From the NCBI GenBank assembly GCA_030141605.1, contig JAQGDQ010000263.1:182793-246792 (forward strand): 64,000 nucleotides of DNA, given 5' to 3'. Made by a program: the position numbers and the translations under genes. Origin of the DNA: Tubiluchus corallicola. Lineage: Eukaryota > Priapulida > Priapulimorpha > Priapulimorphida > Tubiluchidae. The notes beneath the pieces were generated by a model. It was not told the DNA's origin. It saw nothing but the letters and a program-made list of their open reading frames with translations, and ran no database searches. Positions 49,029 through 59,370 of the stretch are shown piece by piece (position 1 is the first letter of the stretch; the number at the start of each line of letters is the position of its first letter).

Positions 49029-49364
49029 TTAATGCTATAAGTTTTTCACTAAAATTTTATTCACTTTTTATTTCAATGTAAATACATGTAATTAGGTTAA
49101 TTGAAATTAAATTGTGCATTTTATAGCCATTTTAAACTGAATTAGTTTTTAGCCGCTACGTGAAACATCGTGTACAATTAACAGATGATGAAATAAATTT
49201 TTACCTAAATTTTTTTATAAATAATTACTAGATACATTGAAGTATTTTATCTTTTTTCATTGTGATCTCTATGTACTTTGTAATCGACAATAATTGAACA
49301 ACATTCATTGCCAGGTGTGAAAATTCACCTAACTTTAGATTTGCCATTGAATTCAGTAATTTAC

Positions 49365-49590
49365 AAACTGTTGCTGTTGTCTCCACTGGCACTGCTGTTG
49401 ATGATGATCGTGACGACATCGATGCAATAATAATGTCAGTGACGATGCTAACGATAATGACGGTGATGGTGACAACAATGACGATGATATCGATCATGAA
49501 GATGATGAGAGTGATGATGATGAGGACGACGACCACGACGACGATGATGACGACGACAACGATGATAATGATGATGACGACGACGAGACT
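49365..49590. repeat. (GAT/GAC)n trinucleotide tract
   Basis: GATGATGAT/GACGACGAC with ATAATGACG variants. Minus-strand Val/Ile and Ser homopolymer ORFs (49228-49685) are shadows. Confidence 0.95.
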
Positions 49591-49698
49591 ATGACAACGA
49601 TGCATAATAACTTAGAGAAACCTAAAGATGAACTGTTTTTAAGAAGACAAAGGAAGACTAAGTACTTCTGATAATATAAGCTCATTTGAAAAGCTTAC

Positions 49699-49789
49699 CT
49701 TCTGTAGAAAAAGTCTTTGTTCGTCGCAAAGGTTGATTATGGGATCTAATAGCGTGCACACGTCCTGTTCACTAAGACTGCTGGCTTTT
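49699..49789 (-). CDS. RhoGEF-like gene, exon D (DH domain, conserved region 1-2)
   Basis: A 91-nt exon on the minus strand between acceptor TTACTTATAG and donor AAG/gtaagc. It encodes KASSLSEQDVCTLLDPI and INLCDEQRLFLQK after one codon-completing base. 'LSxxDVxxLxxxIxxLxxxxxxFLxxL' is the classic helix pattern following the first conserved region of DH domains. Phases agree on both sides: it takes the AG left by exon C to complete an Arg codon (IFSLR-KASS) and leaves phase 0 into exon E (LFLQK-VETL). It sits next to a GAT microsatellite. Confidence 0.72.
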
Positions 49790-50636
49790 CTATAAGTAAA
49801 GTAAAGAAGTAATTGTACAAATTTAGCCTTTATAACCGTCTCAGCAACTATTGTCCCACTAATTTTAGGAAGTATTAATTTATTGTATACGTTTTACTGA
49901 AGTCATTGTACTGTACACAACGACAGTAAACATTGTTTAATAAATATGCTAAAACAACTTTGTGCATACTAGAATCAACAGTATCAGTGTGTGAATAAAT
50001 TAAGGATTAATTTAAGAAAGGCTTGTCCATACCGTAATGTTAATTGCACACTTTGTAAATTATTGACCATTGAGACGTGTGAATGCGCAGCTATGATGCA
50101 GATCCAAAAACGGTACATTGCATGTGAGCCGGATATCCGTTTCTAGTTTTTACTGGAAGATTGATTCCAGGTTCAATGAGGTAGTCTGTATTGTCAGTAT
50201 CTACCAACCCAGTACTTCAATATTTTAAACTGAACTAAACTATATGACGTGTGACCATTTCTAAAGTGCTTATAATGTGGCGTGCTGCGTTCCATTTACA
50301 AGAGTTGCTTTAGTATTATAGTGCTCACTGATTTTTGTAATAAATAAATAAATATCATTCTTTTAGATATAATTTAATGTTTTTTTTACTAAATTCTAGA
50401 TTGTTTATTACTTTTTATATTCCAAATTGTCAGTCATTCTTTTAGACACAAGCCTTTCGTAGTTTCGTTGTGCGCATGCGCTGGAACTATAGAAAGGCTT
50501 ATAGCTCAGTATAGTTTGGCACATTGTTTTGGCAATAATTAACAGACAATCGGTATAACTCACATAAGCCTAATAAACGATATTTGTTTTATTTAATACG
50601 GTGTAGCATGTATGGATTTAACGATGTTAGTTTAAA
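49790..50636. other. Intronic, one short MITE-like hairpin
   Basis: 50450-50502 (AGCCTTTCGTAGTTTCGTTG ... CTATAGAAAGGCTT) is a short relative of the 25501-25870 MITE ends. Nothing else recognised. Confidence 0.45.
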
Positions 50637-51177
50637 GGAAAACCGGATGATTGTGTAAACATGAGTTCAGAATATAGAGTGCTCTAAAATATTGAAAACT
50701 ACAATAGCTTATTTTAAATCAAAGCTTAGATTAAATAATAATTACCCCGGACTCAAATTTCGTTAAACTTTCAAAGCTATGTGCGGCTCAGTGAATCTAC
50801 TGAGACTGGCAGCGGAGCCTTTTTGTCACGTTCGCGCGGTCGACAAATAGAAGGCGGTAAGGTGATAAGCGTGATCATGAACTGCTGTGTTAGTTTCTGA
50901 CATCATATGATCTACAGCCCATTTTTCGTGACATTATGCGTTTAAGTAGTAACACTTATGCAAATGTGCTTGACGCGCAAGGGAAGACGCCTGCCATTGC
51001 ACAAACTGTGGTTAGTTTCTGACGTAAGCAATAGCTGTGTTCGGGTGCCGTTAAATAACTTTCTAAGCTAATTATTCAAATATAAGGAACAATTGCTAAG
51101 TTTTATAGGCAAGAAAATGTATATTCTGGACAGTAAATTAAAATGAGATTGAGTCTAAACAATCGTCCGGTCTTCCT
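50637..51177 (+). mobile_element. TTAA MITE, copy 5 (541 bp)
   Basis: TTAA at 50633-50636 and 51178-51181 flank AGGAAAACCGGATGATTGTG ... ACAATCGTCCGGTCTTCCT. Same orientation as copy 1 and nearly identical. Confidence 0.9.
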
Positions 51178-51239
51178 TTAATACAGGGCAAGTATTCGCC
51201 AGAATGTGAATGTCTTACGTCATACCGGTCCAAAGTCAT

Positions 51240-51533
51240 TGGAGTTAAGAAATCAAGATCCGAAGATTAAGATGGCTAGGATATCTTCTAAAATTATCAA
51301 ATGAAGTACCAGTAAGAATCGCTTTAAAGGAAGCTTTAGAACCTTGCAAAAAACCACCTGGTAAACCAAAAACAACTTGGATAGCTAAGATAAATAGAGA
51401 CGTTCAACAGCTTCAACCAAATCTATCTCTAGGAGTAGAAGAACTCGCGGTGTTAGCAGCAGATAGAAGTGGGTGGAATACTCTGATAAATCCTGATACC
51501 TCAATGCCTACTATAGGTGGAATGAGATTTTGA
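51240..51533 (+). pseudogene. LINE ORF2 C-terminal tail fragment
   Basis: The plus strand reads IKIRRLRWLGYLLKLSNEVP, then VRIALKEALEPCKKPPGKPK, TTWIAKINRDVQQLQPNLSL, ELAVLAADRSGWNTLINP and a stop at about 51531-51533. RLRWLGxxxxxxxxxxPxxAL...PGxPKTTW...A.DRxxWxxL is the standard C-terminal ending of many LINE endonuclease/reverse transcriptase proteins. It is 5'-truncated directly beside MITE copy 5. A related but different family lies at 11906-12221. Confidence 0.85.
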
Positions 51534-51990
51534 AGAAGAAAAAGAAAACGAGCGGTGCTGCGTAGCACGTATGCAGTATGGAATAGTTCATTCCCTTGTA
51601 AGTCATAAATACTGGCAAAGCCACGGAAGAGCAAATATTGACACAGTAGGCCTATATCTACATGAAATATCTCACATGGTTAAATATGACGATCATAAAT
51701 TTCTTACACCTTTTGCAACCAATATAACCAGCAAAAATTTTACAGTAGGCCTATGTACTCTCAGTCAGAGTATAAATGAAAGTACAAATATTGTGCTTGT
51801 AAGGTGAGCCGCAGTACAGGTGATAAAAATGGCCTAGAAGAAGACAGGTTTCCGTATGCAAAAATAGTAGTAGGCCTACAACATTAACAATATTTTCTCT
51901 ACATGTTTCTTTCGGTTCAAAAATAAATTCACTTAAGTAGATACTATTTAAAGGGGCTAAAGTTAATACCCCCACACAAGAAATTAGTTT

Positions 51991-52188
51991 GTGAATCAGA
52001 TTAGAGTTAGGATGAGGGTTAAGGTTAGGGTTAGGATTAGGGTTAGGTTTAGGATTAAGGTTAGGGTTAAGGTTCGGATTAGATTTAGGAGTAGAAGTAG
52101 GGTTAGGGTTAAGGTTAGGATTAGGATTAGGTTTAGGGTTAGGATTAGGTTTAGGGTTACGGTTAGGGTTAACGTTAGGGTTAGAGTA
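51991..52188 (+). repeat. Interstitial degenerate TTAGGG (telomere-type) array
   Basis: About 33 hexamers of TTAGGG, TTAGGA, TTAAGG and TTTAGG in one orientation, starting TTAGAGTTAGGATGAGGGTT. The spacing is regularly six bases, so a degenerate interstitial telomeric repeat fits. A simple GGTTA minisatellite unrelated to telomeres is the alternative. Confidence 0.85.
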
Positions 52189-53450
52189 TTTAAAATGTGT
52201 GGGTAATTATATTCTCTTTCCCATAAAGGTTAAATGAAATTTGCCTAATCCCTTGGCTTTTCGAAACCGAGGCCTGTGACAGTTGCACAAGTTCACATTA
52301 TTGGAATCACCAGACAGCACTGACACCAATGTTCCGATACAATAAATTAACCAAAATATGCAAGTATTTCATTTACTATTACCTCCCAGAAATTTTACTG
52401 AGACGCTAGTTATACAACATTGTGACGGACACGTTTATGAACGTACGATCCATGGTTGGAGGAAGTGGTGTGCAGAATATGGAACTCCGATGGAGACACA
52501 TGGAGTAGGCGTACGCTTTGGAATAGTGGAGACTTTTATCTACGCGCTGACAACCTGCGAACGTGTTGCAGTTGAAGCTAGAAAGAGCTTGGCAAGCTGG
52601 TAGCGTAAGTGGGTAGGAACTAACACTTTTATTTCAGTATTGTAGTTTATTTGGTACTTGTTAAACATAATTGCTCTGCGAAATGTGTTGTTATACCTCA
52701 ATAAATATGTTTTTTCATTAGCTTAAACAAGTGGTAAAGACGATTTTTAAAACAACTGCTAGGCTATTAAGAACATCAGTGAAAGATTCTTGGGAGTTTA
52801 ATAGTAAAGCAACGCTTGAAGTAATTTGAACTGTAATGATATCCAAAAGAACCAATCTCCGTATAGGTGTGCCCCCGTAGAGATACCTAGACCGTTTCAG
52901 ACTACCCCACTCATGTGAACGGGTACAGTGTGTAGACAGCCCCTTCGCATAAACATGACGAGAGTCCTAGACACCAATGGACGGCAGTTACATCAAACGG
53001 TAAAACGAAACTGAATTACTAAATCAAAAATTACCCACATGTAGACTTGAACAATTTAGCAGAAACTACAGATGAACTGAACAAGTCAGACGTCACGTGA
53101 CATGCAGACCTGAAGTGCAATGGCTTCTTAAGCGTAAAATCGTATAGTGAAAGAGCAACAAAAACGGGTAAATATTTAACAAGTAACGATATTTTTTACT
53201 CATTTCATTACTCATAAAATAATTATTTCAAGGAATAACTTAAAATACTAGTGTAAATGAACGAGGATAAAACCCGAGGGCCCATAGAATCAGTTCCGTG
53301 TACTGCATCTATGCCTTATAAACTTAGTTTTCATAAAACACACAAATGAAGTATTGTTTCAAAATCAGCTGTTTTAGAACATAACAATGCAGTCAAAGGC
53401 TCATACAATTAATCACAATTACTATTCGGGAGTTAAAGCAAAGCGAGGTA
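52189..53450. other. No recognised gene; one 81-codon ORF
   Basis: ORF 52358-52603 (HCDGHVYERTIHGWRKWCAE region) has a balanced composition but no recognised domain or splice context. It may be chance or a transposon scrap. Nothing else seen. Confidence 0.35.
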
Positions 53451-53454
53451 TCCT

Positions 53455-53995
53455 ACGCCAAAATGTGTAGGATTTACGAGATAATTTTTCATATCCTGCC
53501 ACATTTTGAAGTACCCCAAAATGTGTAGGATTTACGAGATAATTTTTCATATCCTATCACATTTTGAAGTGCCCCAAAATGTGTAGGATTTACGAGATAA
53601 TTTTTCATATCCTATCACATTTTGAAGTACCCCAAAATGTGTAGGATTTACGAGATAATTTTTCATATCCTGCCACATTTTGAAGTACCCCAAAATGTGT
53701 AGGGTTTACGAGATAATTTTCCATATCTACCCCATTTAGAAGTACGGCGAAATGTGTACGATTTACGAGATAATTTTCCATATCTACCCCATTTAGAAGT
53801 ACAGCGAAATGTGTACGATTTACGAGATAATTTTCCATATCTACCCCATTTAGAAGTACGGCTAAATGTATACGATTTACGAGATAATTTTCCATATCTA
53901 CCCCATTTAGAAGTACGGCGAAATGTGTACGATTTACGAGATAATTTTCCATATCCTACCCCATTTTGAAGTACGGTGAAATATGTACGATTTAA
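53455..53995. repeat. 57-bp minisatellite, about 9-10 copies, two sub-types
   Basis: The left five copies carry TAATTTTTCATATCCT and ATTTTGAAGTACCCCAAAATG. The right copies carry TAATTTTCCATATCTACCCC and ATTTAGAAGTACGGCGAAATG. Period is 57-60 bp. The minus-strand ORF 53605-53952 repeats a 19-residue peptide because 57 is a multiple of three. Confidence 0.95.
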
Positions 53996-54009
53996 TGTAC
54001 ATCGGTTAA

Positions 54010-54597
54010 AATCTCAATGAACGGCGGGCGAGCCCTACTATTGTTGACAACACAAACTAACACAATTTTTAACAGCACAAATTTTCCACAAGCGTCTTGA
54101 ACGTGTTTGCGAAAGCGAAAATTGAAGTACAGTGTTGCTGTACAATATTCAGTGTCATATACAAAAACTCGGTAAATTTTAATGTAAAAATCCAAATTTT
54201 AAATCTACCGCTGTGCTCATGCATGAGTTCTCGAACGTACGTATTATGTCACAAACGAACAGTTTTGAACTGAGAGGAGCGTTTCCGAAATGCAGGCGCT
54301 AGTGTACGTCTTAACTAACGAGTAACGAAAAGCGATGAACTAGCCTCAGAACACGAAATTACTTTTGTGTGGTAACAATTGTAGTAGTACATCACAAACG
54401 AACAAATCTGAACTGAGAGGTATAGTACGTGTTTCCGAAATGCAGGCGCTAATCAAGAACTAGCCGCGGTAGCATGAAATGACTTTTGTGTTGTAATAGT
54501 CACGTAAGTCATTCTTTAAAAAATAGTATGTTCCCTATCAATATTTTAAAATGTAGATTGTTTTGACCTACAGTTCAGGATTAGGTCCGGTTTTCCT
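54010..54597 (+). mobile_element. Dispersed repeat family 2, copy B
   Basis: Flanked by TTAA (54006-54009 and 54598-54601). It matches 44108-44600 along its length and ends GGTCCGGTTTTCCT, the same terminal motif as the TTAA MITE family. It holds an internal duplication of the CACAAACGAACA...TTTCCGAAATGCAGGCGCT block. Likely a second non-autonomous family mobilised by the same transposase; this is an inference. Confidence 0.75.
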
Positions 54598-54601
54598 TTA
54601 A

Positions 54602-55504
54602 CCTTTTCAGTCCCAAATTATTTTTTAGAAAAAAATTTTTGGCTTGATACTTTTGTTCAATATGTCCATCTTGTTTACACATAATAATTATTTTTTATAC
54701 CTGTGCCCGCATGCTAAATATAGCCTGTATCCCACGGGATACATTGGGATTCAATGGAAGCATAAAATGTGCTTCATTTTGCAACTGCTGATATTTTTTA
54801 TAAAGTATTTAAGACATTTAGTAAGCATGTTATGCTGATCTGTACAAAGTCGTCTCTAAAGTATTGTACCTTGAGCAGTTTTTTATGCTAGGTGCATTTT
54901 CTAGTTTGCCATTCTATCACCATTTTTAGTCTATTGTTATTGGCTTAAATCAAAATAACTATTAACAGATCAAATAAATGTCAGTTTAAAAATCTTATTA
55001 ATTTAAAGGCAGAAAATATTCTCGTATCCCACGGGATACAACGGGTATGAAAGGGTTAAATTATCTAATAATGTTAGGATGGTAGCGTGGGTGGGCTGTG
55101 TGGCTGCATATTTTTCTTGTCAAGAGACAGAAGTATTTCACAAGATTGCTACTCCACGTTGTGTTACCTAGTTGTAAAACTTTTGCAACGCGCAGCCATA
55201 GAGCTACACCTGCATTAATTTTGTTAATGCAAAAAAATGTACAGTATAACACACGTATTGTTGTAGGTATAATAAAATTATATTATTTATGACATAATAA
55301 AATTAAGTATGAAACAAAATATAGGTTATAGACTGAAATGCGTTTTGATATGTATTATAGACACATATTCAGTGGTGTCCCAGATCTGGCGTTATAACGA
55401 GGTCTTGACTGTAATACTGTAAGAAGTACTGTAAGTGATACTAGAATTTCCTGACGATTTTGCACTTTTAACAACGTCGTTAATCATTGCAGTTGGTAGA
55501 AGCT
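54602..55504. other. Upstream region of the fucosyltransferase gene
   Basis: AT-rich. CCCACGGGATAC occurs twice (54731 and 55028). No promoter could be placed. A splice acceptor (CATTGCAG, AG at 55491-55492) precedes the coding ATG by 12 bases, so the transcription start and first non-coding exon lie further upstream. Confidence 0.5.
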
Positions 55505-56617
55505 ATGGAAAAGAAGTGCGCCATCAGAAACTTTGGACTCAGCAAGTTTCAACATGTGTTCATTCTGTATCTAGTGATTTTTTGCTCTTTAAATCATTGT
55601 GACGTAACAGCTGTTCAAAATGGAGCTGTAACTTTGAGGCTTTCTGATTTGAGGCAAGATGATGGTCTATCTTGGGAAGAAAGGATAGCAAAAGAATGTG
55701 AAAAAGAATCAAATGATGTACGTGCGATGAACTACATAGATGATGTTGACGACAATGTGCGATACGTTACACTAGGAAACATCAAAGGCCGACTGGGCAA
55801 TAAAATGTTCCAATACGCATCATTGTACGGGATAGCCCGTGGAAATAACTTTACTGCAGTGTTGCCCAGTTCTTTTAGCTTGTACGGAATATTTACTCAG
55901 TTGGAAATACCGGTGTTCACTTGCACGGCAACGTACAAACATTATCGACGTCAAGTGCTGGAAATTAAATTAATATTCTGTGATAAATTCTATCCCATGA
56001 CACAAAATTTAGAAGATTGTGTTAGGCAGAGACGGGGAGTTTGCATATCTGGGTACCTTCAGTCTCCTAAATATTTTAACGACTGGAAGGATGATATAAG
56101 AAACCAGTTCACATTTAACCAAAAAACATTAGCAAAAGCTAAGCGCTGTCTGTACACACAAATTCTACTGAAGTTTCAGGACAACAACATTTTAGAAAAA
56201 CAGATCACAAGAGTAGCAATTCACGTACGAAGAACTGATTTCCCGAAAATCAAGTCATATTGTCGCATGCCTTCACTCGATTACTTTAACAAAGCAATGG
56301 CTTACATGAGGGAAAAGTTTGCCAATGTTGTGTTTGTTGTGATTGGTGATGATATTGAATGGAATAAGAAGAACATTAAAGGATCTGACGTTGTATTTAT
56401 ACCAACGAGCAAAGATCCCGAGGTAGATATGTGTATTGCTAGTCAACTGTGTCAACACGTAATAATGAGCGTGGGCACATTCGGGTACTGGTGTGGGTAC
56501 TTATCCAATGGAACTGTTATATATTTTCGTGACTATTTACCAGACGGTTACAAAGACATCAGGCATTGGTTTGTGTCTGATGAATATTGGCCACATGAAT
56601 GGATTGGTATGGCTTGA
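55505..56617 (+). CDS. Galactoside alpha-1,2-fucosyltransferase-like protein (GT11)
   Basis: A 370-residue protein in a single open exon. The ATG at 55505 is chosen because the longer frame starts at a TTG inside the splice acceptor. Residues 1-16 are cytosolic and basic, about 17-31 a hydrophobic signal anchor, the rest luminal: a type II Golgi topology. GT11 hallmarks are visible: GRLGNKMFQYASLYGIAR (95-112), IHVRRTDF (239-246), VVFVVIGDD (275-283) and SVGTFGYWCGYLSNGTVIYF (322-341). HxRRxD is the GDP-fucose-binding signature. Family members transfer fucose from GDP-fucose to the 2-position of galactose on glycans. N-glycosylation sequons are at N115 and N335. Length fits the family. It lies antisense inside the inferred 12-kb intron of the RhoGEF-like gene. 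Acceptor specificity and orthology to FUT1 or FUT2 cannot be told from sequence. Confidence 0.93.
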   Translation: MEKKCAIRNFGLSKFQHVFILYLVIFCSLNHCDVTAVQNGAVTLRLSDLRQDDGLSWEERIAKECEKESNDVRAMNYIDDVDDNVRYVTLGNIKGRLGNKMFQYASLYGIARGNNFTAVLPSSFSLYGIFTQLEIPVFTCTATYKHYRRQVLEIKLIFCDKFYPMTQNLEDCVRQRRGVCISGYLQSPKYFNDWKDDIRNQFTFNQKTLAKAKRCLYTQILLKFQDNNILEKQITRVAIHVRRTDFPKIKSYCRMPSLDYFNKAMAYMREKFANVVFVVIGDDIEWNKKNIKGSDVVFIPTSKDPEVDMCIASQLCQHVIMSVGTFGYWCGYLSNGTVIYFRDYLPDGYKDIRHWFVSDEYWPHEWIGMA

Positions 56618-56683
56618 CACAACGAACTAACTATATACCAGGTGGCCTAAACTCAATTTAGTTAAATTATTTTTTGTTTAGGA

Positions 56684-56689
56684 AATAAA
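56684..56689 (+). promoter_or_regulatory. Poly(A) signal AATAAA of the fucosyltransferase gene
   Basis: Canonical AATAAA, 66 bases after the stop codon in GGAAATAAAAGTTC. It gives a compact 3' UTR if used. Confidence 0.7.
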
Positions 56690-56996
56690 AGTTCATAAAC
56701 ACAAATACAAAGATGAAAAGAAATACCACTAAAAAACCAACTTAAAAACTTATTTACAATATCATATATTGGTACCCTTTATGCACTTACAAATAAAATT
56801 CTAAAATTCGCTAAAAATCTAAGAATTAGACTGATACAGATTAATGATGTGTAACTTATGATGTTAGAATTTAAAATAAAGTGATCTAATCGATTTTTAA
56901 AAGAAAAAACAGCTTTTCGTATGGTTAAATGATTAGTTTGCAAATCGACAAACCTTTGACTAGCGCTGCCATCATAGGGAAATGAGGATAGTTTTC

Positions 56997-58151
56997 TCAA
57001 ACACTTGTTGTACTTGCAGTTCTTAGTATAGTTATAATAATATATATTATTATCATTATATATATATTAATTAATCGCCATTTTTGCTTACGTGTAGTTG
57101 CATCATTGCATTTATTAATATAATATTTATTTTTGAGTTTCCTGTTGGAGTTATTAAATTTATTTCGTGCCTTTTTGTAATTATCGTAATTGCTTTTACC
57201 TTTTAGATGTAAATATGTTCTATATAATTCATTTTTATTGTGTCTTAGTCTTGCGATTTCTGTATCCGTCCGAGGGCAAGCAGATTTTGCATTAGATTGC
57301 TGCTGATGTATTTTAACTTTTTTATATGGTGCATAGATATCCAGGCAGTATTCCATATTATTTATTAATGTGTTTATTTGCATGTCAATGTCAGTCATTG
57401 TGTAAATATTACTCCAGTCCAATTTGGTTAAAGTATCTTGAAATATATCTTTATTTTTATACTTTTTGCACTGAGCAGTATTTGTTGAACTAATATCGAT
57501 ATTAAAATCCCCCATTAATAAAACTGGTTGATTTTCAAGCACAGCACGTTCGAGTTCAATTTCAAAATGTTTTAAAAAAGTTTTATATTTTTGATTTGGT
57601 GGCTTATAAATGACACTTACAATGTAGTTTTCAATATTACACCAAATTGATTCTATTTTGTTAGTTTTAATCCCTTTGGCTTCGTTAAATGTCATGTGTT
57701 TTGGGATGTACATTGCAACCCCTCCGCCACGTTTATGTGTGGGACGGTCTCGACGTATGAGTGTATGATGAGGCAGTTGTATGGAGGCACTAGGTATTTG
57801 CTTGTGTAGCCAAGTTTCGGTTATTCCAACGACTAAATTTTCAGATGAACGAACTGTGTCTTTAAGCAATGCATGTTTTTTTGTCAGACTTTGTATATTG
57901 ATACATAGAAATTTCAAATTCTTTTTATGTTTTTGCATAAAATCTGTCAGCTCTAGGTCAATGTGGTTTTGCGTGGGGGTTTGGTTTAAGGGACTTGGAT
58001 TAGTTTCAGTACAACCAATTATAAGCAACATTTTTAATACTGTTAGAAAATAATCATGGTTACAATTATTTTTAATCCAGTTTAATAAAGTAGGGGAGTA
58101 CTGAAACTTGTAATATAAATCTCTAGTATCTGAAAGTGTGCACTTTCTCAC
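56997..58151 (-). pseudogene. LINE ORF2 5' part: endonuclease domain with internal and 3' deletions
   Basis: An open 384-codon frame. Residues 41-54 (MLLIIGCTETNPSP) resemble the 2A-like D-x-E-x-NPGP motif found near the start of some CR1-type ORFs, but Gly is Ser and Asp is Cys/Thr. An APE-type endonuclease follows: CINIQSLTKKH (83-93), GITETWLH (109-116), RGGGVAMYI (141-149), IYKPPNQ (181-187), MGDFNIDIS (213-221). The stretch that should carry the SDH catalytic motif is missing: about residue 230-245 jumps directly to LTKLDWSNIYTM. After KYYINKCNDATTRKQKWRLI (343-361) the reverse transcriptase is absent and the tail is AT-rich junk. It is immediately downstream of, and antisense to, the fucosyltransferase. 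Confidence 0.85.
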
Positions 58152-58589
58152 ATATGAAAACTGTAAAATAGAAGCAGAATAGCAAAAATTTACGCACGAG
58201 TTATTTTCGATCCAATTTTGTGATATTATTCTTAAAATAGTAGGTTTGTAATGTAGTAGGTTTGTAATAAAATAGTAGTAATAAAATAGTAGGTTTGTAA
58301 TAAAAAAATTGATAGGTTTCTTAAAAATGCTTTAGAAATAACTCAATGGAAGTGTATTAGTCTGGCCTCTGAGATTCAACCTGACTGTATCTGCTCTTGA
58401 ACAACGCCGTGATACTATAGATCTTATTAAAGCACAAGAAAATCCTCCATTTACATAAGGCTTAAAAAATTCGTCTTGAAATTTTATACCACTTACATAC
58501 TGCGTTTTCACCAACAGGGCTTGTGTCGGCAGTAATGCGTATAAAATGGGTTTAAACTCCCGTGATGACTGTTAGGCGCAGCCATTTTG
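58152..58589. other. Probable LINE 5' flank, nothing coding recognised
   Basis: Includes a short direct repeat of AATAGTAGGTTTGTAAT near 58235-58310 (three partial copies). No gene. Confidence 0.4.
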
Positions 58590-59100
58590 ATGGTAGGTGG
58601 TTTAAAACTAGTTTAGATAACACCCAGTAAAGTTTGAAAAAATAACAAGAGCATTCGTAGCACACACGTCACTAACCAAGTAAAATTTTAAATTACTGCA
58701 CCTTGTCAATAAGATTAAAAATATTTTTTGCTTAGTTAGTGGTGCACCCTGGAGAGTGAGTCGGCAACATTTTACTAATTGGTGAAAACATTTTAATTAA
58801 ATAATTAATAATTTTCTTTTCTAGTTACATAAGTCAGTCAAGCAGGTAAGCGAAATGCTAAGTAACATAACTTTGCATGGAAAGTTTTTGGGACGTAATT
58901 TAACATTTCCTTTTCTTCCCCCTGATTTACGTTGTGTCTATAAGACGTCATGTAATGGTGTCGTCATAACAGTACTGCGGAAGATTTAAAATAAAAAAGC
59001 AAACAAAAAATCTTTTCAATGCGAGTACGAAGCACACATAAAATTCCTATAAATAAAGTAAGACAATTTTTAAGGCGATTTTTTGATACCAACTTCGGGT
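58590..59100 (-). mobile_element. Dispersed repeat family 3, copy B
   Basis: Reverse-complement counterpart of 47105-47605: AAGTTTGAAAAAATAACAAG, TTAGTGGTGCACCCTGGAGA, GTTACATAAGTCAGTCAAGC and AACGGGGTACCCG on the other strand. Ends are only approximate. Confidence 0.75.
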
Positions 59101-59164
59101 ACCCCGTTTTTGTCCCTTAGCTGTTACAAAGTCAATAGTGGTAGATCTATTTGACGTAGTGACA

Positions 59165-59370
59165 AGTTTTTGCTAGACCACTACGTGATTTACATGGACA
59201 CAATTCTAAATTATTTGTACAATACTCTCGCACTAAAGTCAGAGCTCATTTCTCCTCTTCTCGTGTTGTGGGCCCTTGGAATTCACTTAATAGTGAAACA
59301 GTTGACGCATCAAATCTGCATCAATTTCGCAAATTATTGGAGAGAGACCAGGGGCGTATCAAGACTTTGA
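59165..59370 (+). pseudogene. LINE ORF2 extreme C-terminus fragment
   Basis: In the frame offset from the 66-codon ORF here, the plus strand reads LRDLHGHNSKLFVQYSRTKV, then RAHFSSSRVVGPWNSLNSET and VDASNLHQFRKLLERDQG, then a stop. 'RGHxxKLxxxxSRTKxRxHFFSxRVVxxWNSLPxxxVxAxxxxxFKxxL' is the classic C-terminal end of CR1/L2-like elements. It is 5'-truncated next to repeat family 3 copy B. Confidence 0.85.

Noticed and set aside
52358-52603. 81-codon ORF with ordinary-looking composition
   Set aside because: No recognisable motif, no splice borders matching any neighbour, and a length within chance; left unannotated as a gene.
55487-55504. Longer start for the fucosyltransferase
   Set aside because: That start is a TTG overlapping the splice acceptor; the ATG at 55505 gives a normal short cytosolic tail before the signal anchor.
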